Assembly (NCBI GenBank): GCA_963707555.1
Contig: CAVPQM010000005.1
Coordinates: forward strand, 1-64,000
Direction: 5' to 3'
Source of the DNA: JAFAFN01 sp963707555
GTDB taxonomy: Bacteria > Actinomycetota > Acidimicrobiia > Acidimicrobiales > Microtrichaceae
Length of the DNA: 64,000 bases
This document shows positions 11,291 to 19,987 of this stretch, one piece after another (the stretch's first letter is position 1; each line of letters opens with the position of its first letter). Below the pieces are notes generated by a model, which ran no database searches, was not told where the DNA came from, and saw only the letters and a list, made by a program, of their open reading frames with translations. The position numbers were made by a program, and so were the translations under genes.

Positions 11291-12186
11291 GATCGTGCCT
11301 CCTCGGCGGCGGCGAGCTCGTCGACCTTGGCGCGGTAGCCCGCCTCGTCGATGTCGAGGAACTCGGTGCGGAACTCGGTCCATGCCTCGTCCGACTTCGC
11401 CGACGCGGCGTAGCGGCGCTGGAACGCCTCGTCACGGCCGTAGTCGGGCAGACACTCGGTGAAGTGCGCGCCACCCGGCGCCTCGACGACACCGGTGACG
11501 TCCATGCGGGCGATGCGCAGGTGCGGCAGGTCGGCGATCTCGGCGAGCTGCTCCGTCGCGACGATCTGCTCGGTCGACACGAACGCCCGCTCGGCGGCAC
11601 GCACGAAGAGGTCGTCCATGAAGGGGTCCTCGCCGAGCCACGCTGCATTGCCGGAGACGTCCGCCCGGTGCTGGTGCACGAGCGCGGCGTCGAGCTCGAG
11701 CGCGGGGACGGCGATCAGCTCCTCGAACTCCTCGGCGCCGTCGTGGCGGGTCGCGTACGGCGAGGTGACGGTGCGGATGTCGGGCATCCGGACCGGCACG
11801 TCGGAGCCGAGACCGGCCCGGGTCGGCAGGAACGGCACTCGCCACGCCGCGGCCTGCAGACCGAGCAGCAACATGCCCTCGTCCCACTCGGCGGCCTCGA
11901 TCGTGCCGTTCTGACGAGCGGCCTGGTAGTGCGGCTCGAGCGGGATCGAGTCGAGGGACACGAACCCGGAGACCACCTTGCGGACCTTGCCCGCAGCGCA
12001 CAGCAGCCCGACGTCGGGCCCGCCGTAGGTGACGATGGTCAGGTCGGTCAGGTCCGAGCGGAGGATCGCCCGTACGAGCGACATCGGCTTGCGCCGGCTC
12101 CCCCACCCGCCGATGCCGATGGTCATGCCGGAGCGGAGCTCGGCGACCACCTCGGTGTCGGTACAACGCTTGTCCGGTCCGGACAC
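11287..12186 (-). CDS. ipdA: Steroid ring-C hydrolase, alpha subunit (CoA-transferase fold)
   Basis: Forms the COCHEA-CoA ring hydrolase with IpdB. Shared segments with mycobacterial IpdA include RSGMTIGIGGWGSRRKPM, LTIVTYGGPDVGLLCAAGKV, the WDEGMLLLGLQAAAWR region expected to hold the catalytic Glu, LPTRAGLGSDVP and VVEAPGGAHFTECLPDYGRD. 299 residues against about 290 in the family. The GTG start at 12186 has an AAAGGGGA Shine-Dalgarno; an extended frame to 12327 runs into the operator and was rejected. A palindromic operator lies about 100 bases upstream. Confidence 0.94.
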   Translation of the reverse strand: MSGPDKRCTDTEVVAELRSGMTIGIGGWGSRRKPMSLVRAILRSDLTDLTIVTYGGPDVGLLCAAGKVRKVVSGFVSLDSIPLEPHYQAARQNGTIEAAEWDEGMLLLGLQAAAWRVPFLPTRAGLGSDVPVRMPDIRTVTSPYATRHDGAEEFEELIAVPALELDAALVHQHRADVSGNAAWLGEDPFMDDLFVRAAERAFVSTEQIVATEQLAEIADLPHLRIARMDVTGVVEAPGGAHFTECLPDYGRDEAFQRRYAASAKSDEAWTEFRTEFLDIDEAGYRAKVDELAAAEEARS

Positions 12187-12282
12187 GTGTCCCCTTTCGT
12201 GCGCAGTCGGGCTGCGCCTGCAGCTCGGCCCGGTCGGGCCGTCGGTCCGAGTCGCCCTGATCCGGCGCAGCCTGCCGGCCGG

Positions 12283-12301
12283 ATCTGATGGGTCGTCAGA
12301 T
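12283..12301. promoter_or_regulatory. Palindromic operator upstream of ipdABC
   Basis: ATCTGA-N7-TCAGAT. The core CTGATG-GGT-CGTCAG differs by one base from the CTGACG-N3-CGTCAG palindrome found upstream of echA20, of the DUF35/thiolase pair and of the gene at 48283. The shared sequence and promoter position suggest a TetR-type repressor site (inference). Confidence 0.7.
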
Positions 12302-12400
12302 TCCGAACGGTAGACCGGCCGCCCCACCCCGGTCGAACGGGGCGGAGCGGCCGGTCGTCGCGTGCGTCGTGGGGAACGGCGCGCACGCCGTCACGAGGCC

Positions 12401-12440
12401 CGGAAGGAACCGTCGGGAAGGACCGTCAGGAAGGGACCGT
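12401..12440 (-). repeat. Tandem repeat at the 3' end of the lipoprotein gene
   Basis: Three units of 13, 13 and 14 bp: 12401-12413, 12414-12426 and 12427-12440. On the coding strand the first is ACGGTCCCTTCCTG, made of the last codons and the start of the stop; the next two are decayed copies beyond the gene (ACGGTCCTTCCCG, ACGGTTCCTTCCG). Confidence 0.7.
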
Positions 12441-13019
12441 GGTGCTCGGGCCGGTCGCCGCACCGTCGCCCTCGTCCGTCGGCGCCTCGGGCTGCGGGCA
12501 TTCGGTCTGGGCCCGTGTCTGGTACGCAGCGATCGCCGGGCTCAGCGATGCATCGGACTGGAGGGCGATGAACTCCTCGCTCGAGAGGAACTCGACCGAG
12601 TACCCGGCCTCCTCACCCGCTGCGATCAGCTTGTCGGCGTACCCGGTCAGGATCGGGGCGTTGGTCTCGTCGACGGGCTCCACCGCGGCGAGCGCATGGA
12701 GCATCGACGCCTGGGCCTGGAGCAGCGATTCGACCTGGGCCGGTGACGTCGGTGAGCTCTCCGGTCCGTCCTGACGACCGACCTCGACGATCGCGCACAG
12801 GTCGCCCTCGGCGTCCTCGATGGACCGGGTGAGCGCGTCGACCTGTCCGACGAACTCGTCGTCGGTCATCGCCGTGTCGTCGGTCTGCTCGGACGTCTCT
12901 TCCTTCTTCGGCTCGTCCTTCTTGTCGTCGTCGGAGCCGCTGGAGCAGGCGCCGGTGACCAACAGGACCGCTGTCACGCCGAGTGCACCGATCGTCCGGG
13001 CCGAGATGCTTCGCTTCAT
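12426..13019 (-). CDS. Small secreted lipoprotein of unknown function
   Basis: I do not recognise a family. The 197-residue product has a basic n-region (MKRSISAR), a hydrophobic core and a lipobox LVTGAC, so it should be a membrane-anchored lipoprotein with Cys about residue 25. A charged linker rich in Asp, Lys and Glu follows, then a mostly helical domain and a Pro/Glu/Thr tail. Two further Cys are present (DLCAIV and TECPQP) and could pair. The start is supported by GAAGGGGA about 10 bases upstream. It sits between ipdA and echA20 but does not look enzymatic. Its 3' end is tandemly repeated. Confidence 0.8.
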   Translation of the reverse strand: MKRSISARTIGALGVTAVLLVTGACSSGSDDDKKDEPKKEETSEQTDDTAMTDDEFVGQVDALTRSIEDAEGDLCAIVEVGRQDGPESSPTSPAQVESLLQAQASMLHALAAVEPVDETNAPILTGYADKLIAAGEEAGYSVEFLSSEEFIALQSDASLSPAIAAYQTRAQTECPQPEAPTDEGDGAATGPSTTVPS

Positions 13020-13150
13020 GAGTGTCGTTCCCCTTCGCCGTCGCTCCGGCCGACGCCGAGGAGCCGCTGCACGCTACCCGCGCCGTCGGCGGCCGCAACG
13101 GGCGGCGGTCCGACGGTTGAGAATCCGCTCACTCGCTGCACGGCCCCGCC

Positions 13151-13217
13151 GGAGCACGGCCCCGCTCGGAGCCCGGCCTCACTGGAGAAGGGCCTCACTC
13201 GGAGAAGGGCATCACTT
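13151..13217 (-). repeat. 17-bp tandem repeat at the 3' end of echA20
   Basis: Four units (13151-13167, 13168-13183, 13184-13200, 13201-13217) of the type GGAGAAGGGCMTCACTY on the plus strand, continuing as GGAGAAG inside the gene. The unit nearest the gene holds the stop codon; identity decays with distance from it. Read from the gene, 17-bp spacing puts TGA in successive frames. Confidence 0.8.
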
Positions 13218-13970
13218 GGAGAAGTCGGCGTCCTTCTTCTCGACGAACGCGTCGCGGGCCTCGTCGGACACCCCGGACAGGTTGAGCTCGAAGGTGAAAC
13301 CCTGCTCGAAGCGGTAGCTGCGCTTGACGTCGACCACGTCGATCGCGTTCAGGCACTCCTTGGCCCGACGGATGACGAAGCGGCTCTTGGTACAGATCTT
13401 CTCGGCGATCTCGAACGCCGCGGCACGCAGCTCGTCGCGTGGCACGACCCGGCTGATCGATCCCCACGACTCGAGCAGCGACGCGTCGACCGGCTCGGCG
13501 GTGTAGACCATCTCGCGCATCTTGTGCTGGGGCACCAACCGGGCCAGGTGGGTCGCCGCTCCCAGGGCCCCCTGGTTCACCTCCGGCAGCCCGAACCGGG
13601 TGCCCTCGGCGGCGACGATGACATCCGCGTTGCCGACCAGGCCGATGCCGCCGCCCAGGCAGAAGTCGTGCACCGCGGCGATGACGGGGACCTCGCACTC
13701 GTAGACCGCCGCGAACGCGGCGTAGCAGCCGCGATTGGCGCCGAGCAGTGCATCGAAGCCCTCGGTGTTCTGCATCTCCTTGATGTCGACACCGGCGTTC
13801 CAGCCTTTGCCCTCGGCACGCAGGACCAGCGCTCCGACCTGCGGGTCACGTCCGGCGGCGGTGATCACGTCGGCCAGATCGAACCAACCGGCGACGGTCA
13901 ACGCGTTGACGGGCGGGTTGTCCATCACGACCTCGGCGATGCCGTCGGCGATGGTCACGGTGGTCCCCAT
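13212..13970 (-). CDS. echA20: Steroid ring-D hydrolase, crotonase family
   Basis: 252-residue crotonase-fold enzyme. It matches mycobacterial EchA20, which hydrolyses the cyclopentanone ring of the steroid-derived CoA ester to give COCHEA-CoA, the IpdAB substrate. Visible: MDNPPVNALTVAGWFDLAD, EGKGWNAGVDIKEMQNTEGF (oxyanion-hole region), NRGCYAAFAAVYECEVPVIA, GGGIGLVGNADVIVA, FGLPEVNQGALGAATHL and the EQGFTFELNLSGVSDEARDA tail. The ATG at 13970 is about 35 bases downstream of a CTGACG-N3-CGTCAG operator. Same strand as ipdABC, separated from it by a lipoprotein gene. Confidence 0.93.
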   Translation of the reverse strand: MGTTVTIADGIAEVVMDNPPVNALTVAGWFDLADVITAAGRDPQVGALVLRAEGKGWNAGVDIKEMQNTEGFDALLGANRGCYAAFAAVYECEVPVIAAVHDFCLGGGIGLVGNADVIVAAEGTRFGLPEVNQGALGAATHLARLVPQHKMREMVYTAEPVDASLLESWGSISRVVPRDELRAAAFEIAEKICTKSRFVIRRAKECLNAIDVVDVKRSYRFEQGFTFELNLSGVSDEARDAFVEKKDADFSK

Positions 13971-14002
13971 GATCGGATCCTCTCGGGTCGACGGCGCCCC
14001 GG

Positions 14003-14020
14003 ATCTGACGCCTCGTCAGG
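14003..14020. promoter_or_regulatory. Palindromic operator upstream of echA20
   Basis: CTGACG-CCT-CGTCAG at 14005-14019, flanked by AT on the left as in the ipdA site. It overlaps the stop codon of the upstream hydrolase gene and lies 33 bases before the echA20 start. A further half site (CTGACGG) follows at 14023. Confidence 0.75.
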
Positions 14021-14994
14021 GACTGACGGTACCGGGTCGCCGGGAGCCGGGCGAGATCACCGGGTCGGCGCCGACGGCGATCGCACCGAGCGCGGCGAGC
14101 AGCACCGGGTCCTCGAGGTACCCGCCGTGACCCCGCAGCGAGGTCGGCAGTCGTGGCGCGATCCCCACCGGATCGGGACCGTGCAGCATGCCCGTGCGGG
14201 CCAGCAGCGCGACCAGGTCTCCGGCGGCCGCCGCCACCCACACACGACCGTCGTCCCGGAGGTGGATCTCGTCGACGCCCTCGACCCCGAGACCGGGAGC
14301 ACCGATCAGCACGAGCTCGTCGGCGGCCAGTCCGAGGGCGCCCGCACGCGCCGCGACGAGCGCCCCGTAGCTGTGCCCGACCACCACGACCCTGTCGGCG
14401 CCCGCGGCGCGCAGTCGCGCCACGTCGTCGACCAATCGAGGCGCCCCCGTCGCCGCCGCACCGGCGTGCAGACCGCCCAGGAAGTGGTCGGGTGGGTCGT
14501 AACCGAGCCACGACACCACGGCGACGTCCTGGCCGCCCACGTCGCGGTCGTGCACGGCCGCCACCGTCGCCCGGACCCGGTCGGCCTCCGAGCGGAGCGC
14601 ACGGCGGTCATCGAGGTCGGTGCCCACCCCCGGCACCAGGACGACGGTCACCGCCGCGTCGGACGGTCCGAGGCGCTCCACCAGGCGGCCGTCGCCGCGT
14701 CGGGTCGACCCGGAGCGGTGTGCGCGTCACGTCGGCGAGCGACGCGGCGCGCTGCTCGAGCGCCTGGCCGTCGAGTCGACGCGAGGCGTGCACCAGGGCC
14801 TCGGCCGCGGTCCTCAACGACGCGCCCAGCTCGACACGGAACTCGGACAACCGCACCGACGCCGGCCCGCCGTCCCACCGCATCGCCCGCATGCGGGATT
14901 CCTGGGACACCGAGATCGCGAGCAGCTCACGAGCTGCGCTGCGCTGCGAGCGTGCGAGCACCTCGAGCTGGTGGGGATCGGCGCCGAGTCGCAC
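14016..14994 (-). CDS. Alpha/beta hydrolase, DUF1023 family (one frame break)
   Basis: Serine hydrolase of the actinobacterial DUF1023 family; substrate unknown. The helical N-terminal part (VRLGADPHQLEVLARSQRSA, GTG start at 14994) is in one frame. The catalytic part is in another: VLVPGVGTDLDDR, SWLGYDPPDHFLGG, nucleophile VVVGHSYGALVA, and a C-terminal GHGGYLEDP that likely carries the catalytic His. The break is one extra base near 14700; the span is 3n+1. It lies between echA20 and the divergent SDR; a link to steroid breakdown is only positional. Confidence 0.8.
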
Positions 14995-15061
14995 CGACGG
15001 GACGGTACGAGCACGTCGACCGGTCGTCAGCGGGGAGCGCGGACCGGTATCGTCCGGCGCC

Positions 15062-15838
15062 ATGTCAGTGAACGAGTTCGACGACACCGGACGGGTCGTG
15101 CTGGTCACGGGCGGCACCAAGGGCATCGGCAGGGTCATCGTGCAGCGCTTCCTCGACTGGGGCGCCGAGGTCATGACCTGTGGTCGGACCGAGCCCGAGG
15201 ACCTGCCGTCCTCCGGTGGTCGCACCGCTGGCTTCTTCGCCGCGGACGTGCGCGACCCGGAGGCCGCAGCGGCGCTCGTCGACGCGACCGTCGACCGCTA
15301 CGGCTCGATCGACGTGGTCGTCAACAACGCAGGCGGCGCACCCGCGGCGGACGCGGCGACCGCGTCACCGCGCTTCAGCGAGTCGATCATCCGACTCAAC
15401 CTGCTGGCGCCGCTGCACGTCGCACAGCGGGCCAACCACCACATGCAGCTCGCCCCGAACGGGGGCGTCATCGTGAACATCGCCTCGGTCTCGGCGGTCC
15501 GGCCGTCCCCGGGCACCGCCGCGTACGGCGCAGCGAAGGCGGGCCTGCTCAGCCTGACGCAGTCACTCGCGGTGGAGTGGGCGCCGAAGGTCCGCGTGAC
15601 GGCGATCATCGCCGGGCTGATCGAGACCGAGCAGGCCGACATGCACTACGGCGATGCCGAGGCCATGGCACGCGTCGCCGCCACCGTCCCCGCCGGACGC
15701 TTCGGCACCCCCGAGGACCTGGCGCAGGCGTGCCGGTGGCTCGCGTCGCCGGCGGCGTCGTACGTGAGCGGCACCGCGATCTGGCTGCACGGCGGCGGCG
15801 AGCGCCCCGCGTTCCTCGGCGCCGTCGAGGGCGACTGA
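15062..15838 (+). CDS. Short-chain dehydrogenase/reductase
   Basis: 258-residue classical SDR using NAD(P). Cofactor motif TGGTKGIG at residues 16-23, NNAGG near 92, catalytic Ser in IASVSAVRP and YGAAK giving the Tyr and Lys. The ATG at 15062 starts MSVNEFDDTGRVVLVTGG. In M. tuberculosis two such SDRs (Rv3548c, Rv3549c) lie directly beside echA20-ipdABC, so a steroid-ring intermediate is a likely substrate (inference). It is transcribed divergently from the hydrolase gene; the gap is under 70 bases and holds no CTGACG palindrome. Confidence 0.88.
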   Translation: MSVNEFDDTGRVVLVTGGTKGIGRVIVQRFLDWGAEVMTCGRTEPEDLPSSGGRTAGFFAADVRDPEAAAALVDATVDRYGSIDVVVNNAGGAPAADAATASPRFSESIIRLNLLAPLHVAQRANHHMQLAPNGGVIVNIASVSAVRPSPGTAAYGAAKAGLLSLTQSLAVEWAPKVRVTAIIAGLIETEQADMHYGDAEAMARVAATVPAGRFGTPEDLAQACRWLASPAASYVSGTAIWLHGGGERPAFLGAVEGD

Positions 15839-15927
15839 CACGTCGCAACCGACCCGACCAGGAACCGATCCCGGCGGTACGACGTCAGAGTGGGGAGGGC
15901 GCAGCGGGTGCCCGCGAAGGGGATCCC

Positions 15928-16921
15928 ATGCACCGTCACAGTTCAGCTCCTCGTCCGAGGCGGCCACGGTTCGCCCGATCCGTCGGTGTCGCGCTCGGCG
16001 ACGCTCGTCTCGCTCACCCTCGTCGCCTGCAGCGGCGACTCGACCAGCGGTGACGCCGGGTCGAGCGACTCCGGCGGGTCCGAGAGCGCTGGGGGTGATG
16101 CCGGCGGAGCGCTCACCGACGGCGGTGGCGGTGGCGGTGGCGGTGGCGGTGGCGACGAGCTGACCGCCACCGGCGCGGTCGTGCAGGCGACCGGACCCGA
16201 CGCGTCCACCGGCGAACCGACCGACGCTCGGGCGAACCTGCTGCAGACCTTCACCGCCAGTGTCGAGCTGGGCGTCGACCAGCTCGACGAGGCCGTCGCA
16301 GAGGCCTCGGCCGCGATCGAGGCACTCGGCGGCTTCGCAGCGGACGAGGACGTCGATCTCGCCGGCTCCGAGCGAGCCACGGTGATCTACCGGGTTCCCG
16401 CAGCCGAGTTCCGCCCCGCGTTGGACACGCTGGCGGACGTCGGGTCGCTGCGCCGGCAGTCGATCGAGTCCGAGGACGTCACCGCGCAGTACTCCGACCT
16501 CGAGGCGAGGGTGACGACCCTGCGGACCAGCATCGCCCGGCTCCAGGGCTTCCTGTCCGAGACCACCGACGTCAACCAGATCGCGTCACTCGAGAGCGAG
16601 CTCACCCGTCGAGAGGCCGAGCTCGAGTCGATCGAGTCGCAACGGAGGGTGCTCGCGGACCAGGTGGCGCTGTCGACGATCAGCGTCGACTTCGACGCCG
16701 CACGCGGCTCCGCTCGCGTCGTCGAGGACGAGCAGCCGGGTTTCCGGGGCGGGCTCGAGGCCGGCTGGGACACCGCACTCACGATCGTCGCGGTCGTGGC
16801 GACGACCGCAGGGTTCCTCGTCCCGCTGCTGCCGCTCGTCGCCGCAGCGGCGCTGATCGCGTGGTGGCTGCGGCGGCGTCGACGCCGTCGGAGCGGCGAG
16901 GTCGGCGCGACTGCGGAGTGA
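15928..16921 (+). CDS. DUF4349 lipoprotein with C-terminal membrane helix (one frame break)
   Basis: Start MHRHSSAPRPRRPRFARSVG at 15928 behind GAAGGGGA. One extra base near 15995 shifts the frame into the signal core ATLVSLTLVAC, a lipobox. A Ser/Gly linker with 11 consecutive Gly follows, then the DUF4349 domain with a coiled coil (about residues 185-245, DLEARVTTLRTSIARLQGFL), one membrane helix and an Arg-rich tail. DUF4349 proteins are of unknown function; the coiled coil suggests oligomerisation at the membrane. The gene after it looks like a functional partner. Confidence 0.82.
16121..16153 (+). repeat. GGTGGC hexanucleotide run in the DUF4349 gene
   Basis: About five and a half copies of a GGC-GGT dipeptide unit encoding the poly-Gly linker between the lipobox and the folded domain. 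A likely slippage site. Confidence 0.75.
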
Positions 16922-16997
16922 TCCCCCGGTGCTGCAGCGCCGATCCGTACGCTTCTGGTTCATCGACCCACAGCACTCCCCCTCGGCCCGCCAGGGC

Positions 16998-17636
16998 ATG
17001 CCCCCGCGACGTCTCCGCACGGCCCGGCTCGCCCTCGTCGTCGCGGCCGCGCTCGCAGCGACCGGCGCCGGCTGCTCGGGCCTCGGGTCCGGCGACGCGG
17101 ATGTCGTGCTGCGACTGCAGGCCGAGGACCTGTCCGCGCTCCAGCGCACGCGACACGAAGTCCTGACGAGCGCCGGCACCTGGGGCGGCACGCGGGTGGG
17201 CGAGGAGACGACCGCGCCCGACGAGACCGCGCTCGAGTTCTCGCTGCCCGGCCAGAACCTCGACATCGCGCTCGGCGCGCTGAACGCACTCGAGGCCGAG
17301 ACGGTCGAGACGCACATCGACGTCGACCCGGAGCAGGTCGACCGCACGACGACCCCGACCGAGGGCGAGGAGCCCGCCGAGGTCGCACCCGTGCGCCTGC
17401 GTGTCGAGGTCACCGAAGCGCCCGCCGCTCCCACCGGATCGCTGGGCCGGATGGTGCTCGCGATCTTCAGCGTGATCGGCATGGTCGCGACCGTGGGGTG
17501 GATCCTCAACCTGTGGCGTCGGCGTGGCCAGGCCCTCGAGCAGCGCACGCCCCGCACCCGCAACATCGACCGGGTCGATCTGCGCGAGGACCCGCCGACG
17601 CAGGAGACACCGCAGGTTCCTCCCGGCTGGAACTGA
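16998..17636 (+). CDS. Membrane-anchored lipoprotein-like protein of unknown function
   Basis: 212 residues from the ATG at 16998, which gives a proper signal sequence (MPPRRLRTARLALVVAAALA) and lipobox-like TGAGC. A GTG at 16929 would add 23 atypical residues. A beta-rich domain follows (residues 30-130, VVLRLQAEDLSALQRTRHEV), with LEFSLPGQNLDIALGALNAL echoing the DUF4349 fold, then one membrane helix (LAIFSVIGMVATVGWIL) and a short basic cytoplasmic tail. It starts 77 bases after the DUF4349 gene on the same strand and shares its topology, so the pair may form a complex (inference). Confidence 0.7.
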   Translation: MPPRRLRTARLALVVAAALAATGAGCSGLGSGDADVVLRLQAEDLSALQRTRHEVLTSAGTWGGTRVGEETTAPDETALEFSLPGQNLDIALGALNALEAETVETHIDVDPEQVDRTTTPTEGEEPAEVAPVRLRVEVTEAPAAPTGSLGRMVLAIFSVIGMVATVGWILNLWRRRGQALEQRTPRTRNIDRVDLREDPPTQETPQVPPGWN

Positions 17637-17679
17637 GACGGCCCGGGCGCGGACACGATCCGTGCGGGAACGCAAACGA

Positions 17680-17707
17680 GGGGCCGTCGGATCGCTCCTC
17701 CGGCCCC
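17680..17707 (+). terminator. Hairpin downstream of the DUF4349 pair
   Basis: GGGGCCG and CGGCCCC arms with an inner GGA/TCC pairing, 44 bases after the stop at 17636. No U-run follows, so it is only a candidate terminator. Confidence 0.4.
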
Positions 17708-18054
17708 CCGATTGTGATGGGGCAACCCTCCCCCCGGACCGTGGTCCGAGGCCTCTCACCCGTCGCCGCCGATCCGCTCACCCGCGAGGGCGGTGGACGG
17801 CACGGTGTCCGCCGCCGTGATCGCTCACGGTCGACGGTCACCCGAACTGATTGCTCTGCGTGGTTTCTAGTACAAGGCATGTTGACCCGGCAATGGGATC
17901 TTCGACACATGTGTCAAGAATCTGCGCGATCCTAGGATTGACAACACTTCAGCGAACCTGATCCCCCACGGCGACTCCGATCGCCCGAGGATCGCCATAG
18001 TGATCACTATGCTGATCCGTAGCGCTGACTACGGAAGAACCTTCGAGAGATCCG
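17708..18054 (+). promoter_or_regulatory. Palindrome-rich promoter region of the tandem TetR gene
   Basis: The A+T-richest stretch nearby, with no gene. It holds GACACATGTGTC (17904-17915), ATCCTAGGAT (17929-17938) overlapping a TTGACA -35-like hexamer (17938-17943), a perfect 16-bp palindrome CATAGTGATCACTATG (17996-18011) and, right after it, TCCGTAG-N6-CTACGGA (18016-18035), which ends 19 bases before the start codon. Autoregulation by the TetR protein is the simplest reading. Confidence 0.6.
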
Positions 18055-19426
18055 ATGGACACCAGCCCTGCCGACCCGACCGCGAGCCCGAGCGAACGGC
18101 TCGTCGCCGCCGGGCTGCGCGTGCTCGACGAGCTCCCGCTGCCGAAGGTGCTCGCCGGCGCCACGACCGCGGCGGTCGCGACCGAGGCAGGCGTGACGAC
18201 GGGCAGCTTCTTCCACCACTTCGCCACCGCCGCGGCGTTCGCCGACGCCGTCGCGCTGTCGTTCCTCGAGCCGCCGGGCGACTCGAGCGAGGTCGTCGAA
18301 GAGCTCATCGGCTCGTTGCAGCACCTCGAGCTGCTCGACGTGATCCGCACCTCGCTGACCGACACCTGGCAGGTCTACGTCGCCGACGACGCCATCGCCC
18401 GCCACTTCCGCGGCCAGATGGCGATGTGGGCCCACCACCACCAGCCACTCCACCAGCCGGCCCACGGGTGCGCCACCGTCGGCGACGTGCTGCAGCGTCT
18501 CACGCAGACCGGCCAGTCGACCGCCACCGATGCATGGCAGCTGCTCCTCACGTCCTCGGACCGGACGCTCACCGACCCGTTCGACATCGACCGATTGGCC
18601 ACCGCGCTGACCGCCCTGTTCCAAGGCCTGCGCATTCGCCACGCCGTCGACCCCGAGGCCGTCGACGACGAGCTCTTCGGCGACGTGGCGGCGGCACTCG
18701 CGAGGTCGATCACGGTGCCTCGGGGCGGCCGGCTGCGCGACGCCGACGTCGACCGCCCGATCGTGGACGAGTCGGGCCTCTCCCCCCAGGCGCGCTCCGG
18801 TCGCGCGGCGTCGGCGTGAGACCCGCGGCCGGATCACCGACGCGACCGCGGGCGCCTTCACCGCCGGGTGGGAAGAGGTCTCGATCAGCGAGATCGCCGA
18901 GCTGTCCGGGGTCTCGCCGCAGACCGTGATCAACCTGTTCGGGAGCGCCAGGACCGTCGCCGCATCGACGTTCGTGCGCCACACCGCCGACATCAGGGCC
19001 ATGGCGAACGAGATGCTCGCCGACGACCCGGTCGACGCGCTGCGTTCCCTGCTCACCCGTCTCGCCGAGTGCGTCTCGGCCGACACCGAACCGGCGCGTG
19101 CGTTGCTCTCGGAGCGGCTGGCGGCGCTGCTGCACCGGGGCACCGAGATCATCGACATGGACATCCGCACCGAGGTGCCCCTCGCGGACTCGTTCATCCT
19201 GCACCTGTCGCGACTCGATCTCGGCGGCCGACAGCCCACCGACGTCGCTGCGATGCTGATCAACTTCGTCATCATGCAGACCCTCGGTCGCCCCCACCAG
19301 GAGGGGCTCACCGCCGAGCTCGCGCTGCGTCTGCTGCCCGACCCCTCCTCATCCGCCGAGAGCCCCGCCGACCGATCCCCCGACCCACCCGCCGGCGGGC
19401 CTGACCGCACGACGACGGGCCGGTAA
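18055..19426 (+). CDS. Tandem TetR-family regulator, two TetR modules in one gene (one frame break)
   Basis: First module: ATG at 18055, HTH TTAAVATEAGVTTGSFFHHF at about residues 42-61, then a ligand-binding domain to about residue 220 and a linker. Second module: GRITDATAGAFTAGWEEVSI, HTH ISEIAELSGVSPQTVINLFG, and a second all-helical domain ending at 19426. A stop at 18817-18819 splits them, but module two has no ATG or GTG before its HTH, so a lone gene there would lose half its DNA-binding domain. The span is 3n+1, matching the one-base insertions elsewhere. Most likely a single double-TetR repressor. It lies directly before a CTGACG operator and catabolic genes. Confidence 0.7.
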
Positions 19427-19444
19427 CCTGACGCCCCGTCAGAT
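19426..19444. promoter_or_regulatory. Palindromic operator before the DUF35/thiolase pair
   Basis: ACCTGACG-CCC-CGTCAGAT, core 19428-19442, immediately after the TetR stop and 45 bases before the start at 19490. It is a perfect match to the motif shared with the ipdA, echA20 and 48283 promoters. Confidence 0.75.
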
Positions 19445-19489
19445 CGACGCCGCCGAACCCACGCTCGGCGCGAGTCACACGAGGTCCCC

Positions 19490-19987
19490 ATGGCGAGAAC
19501 GAAGGTCCCAGCGATCGAGGGGTGGATGCGCACCCCGCCGCTCGACGAACTGCCCGAGGACGACGGCTCCGGCATTCCGGGCGTGACGCTCGTCGGTACC
19601 CGCTGCGTCGACAGCGGCACGTACTTCTTCCCGCCCGAGCGGGTGATGTCCCGCGTGCCGGGTCACTCCGGCTCCGAGCTCGATCGAGGTCGAGCTGTCG
19701 ACGCCGGGGCACGCTGTGGTCCTACACCGACGCGCCGCTACCAGCCGCCGCCGCCGTACGTCGCGCCGACCGACCCGTTCGAGCCCTTCGCCTCGCCGCG
19801 GTCGAGCTCGCGACGGAGAAGATGGTCGTGCTCGGCCAGGTCGTCCCGGGCGTCGACCGTCGACGACCTCGCGCGTCGGCATGGAGGTCGAGCTCGTGCT
19901 CGGCACGCTGTACGCGGACGACGAGCACGAGTACATGATCTGGAAGTGGCGCCCGGTCGACGCGACGCGGACAGGAGCGCAGCATGA
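19490..19987 (+). CDS. DUF35 OB-fold protein (frame broken)
   Basis: Small acyl-CoA-binding OB-fold protein of the type that partners thiolase-like aldolases. Readable pieces are GIPGVTLVGTRCVDSGTYFF, FPPERVMSRVPGHSG, TLWSYT, YQPPPPYVAPTDPFEPF, AAVELATEKMVVLGQVVPGV, RVGMEVELVLGTLYADDEHE and YMIWKWRPV, spread over all three frames with breaks at about 19680, 19790 and 19865. Only one Cys is visible where the DUF35 zinc ribbon normally has four, so the ribbon is lost or degenerate. The TGA at 19985-19987 overlaps the thiolase ATG; the coding frame must shift once more to use it. Confidence 0.72.
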   Translation: MARTKVPAIEGWMRTPPLDELPEDDGSGIPGVTLVGTRCVDSGTYFFPPERVMSRVPGHSGSELDRGRAVDAGARCGPTPTRRYQPPPPYVAPTDPFEPFASPRSSSRRRRWSCSARSSRASTVDDLARRHGGRARARHAVRGRRARVHDLEVAPGRRDADRSAA

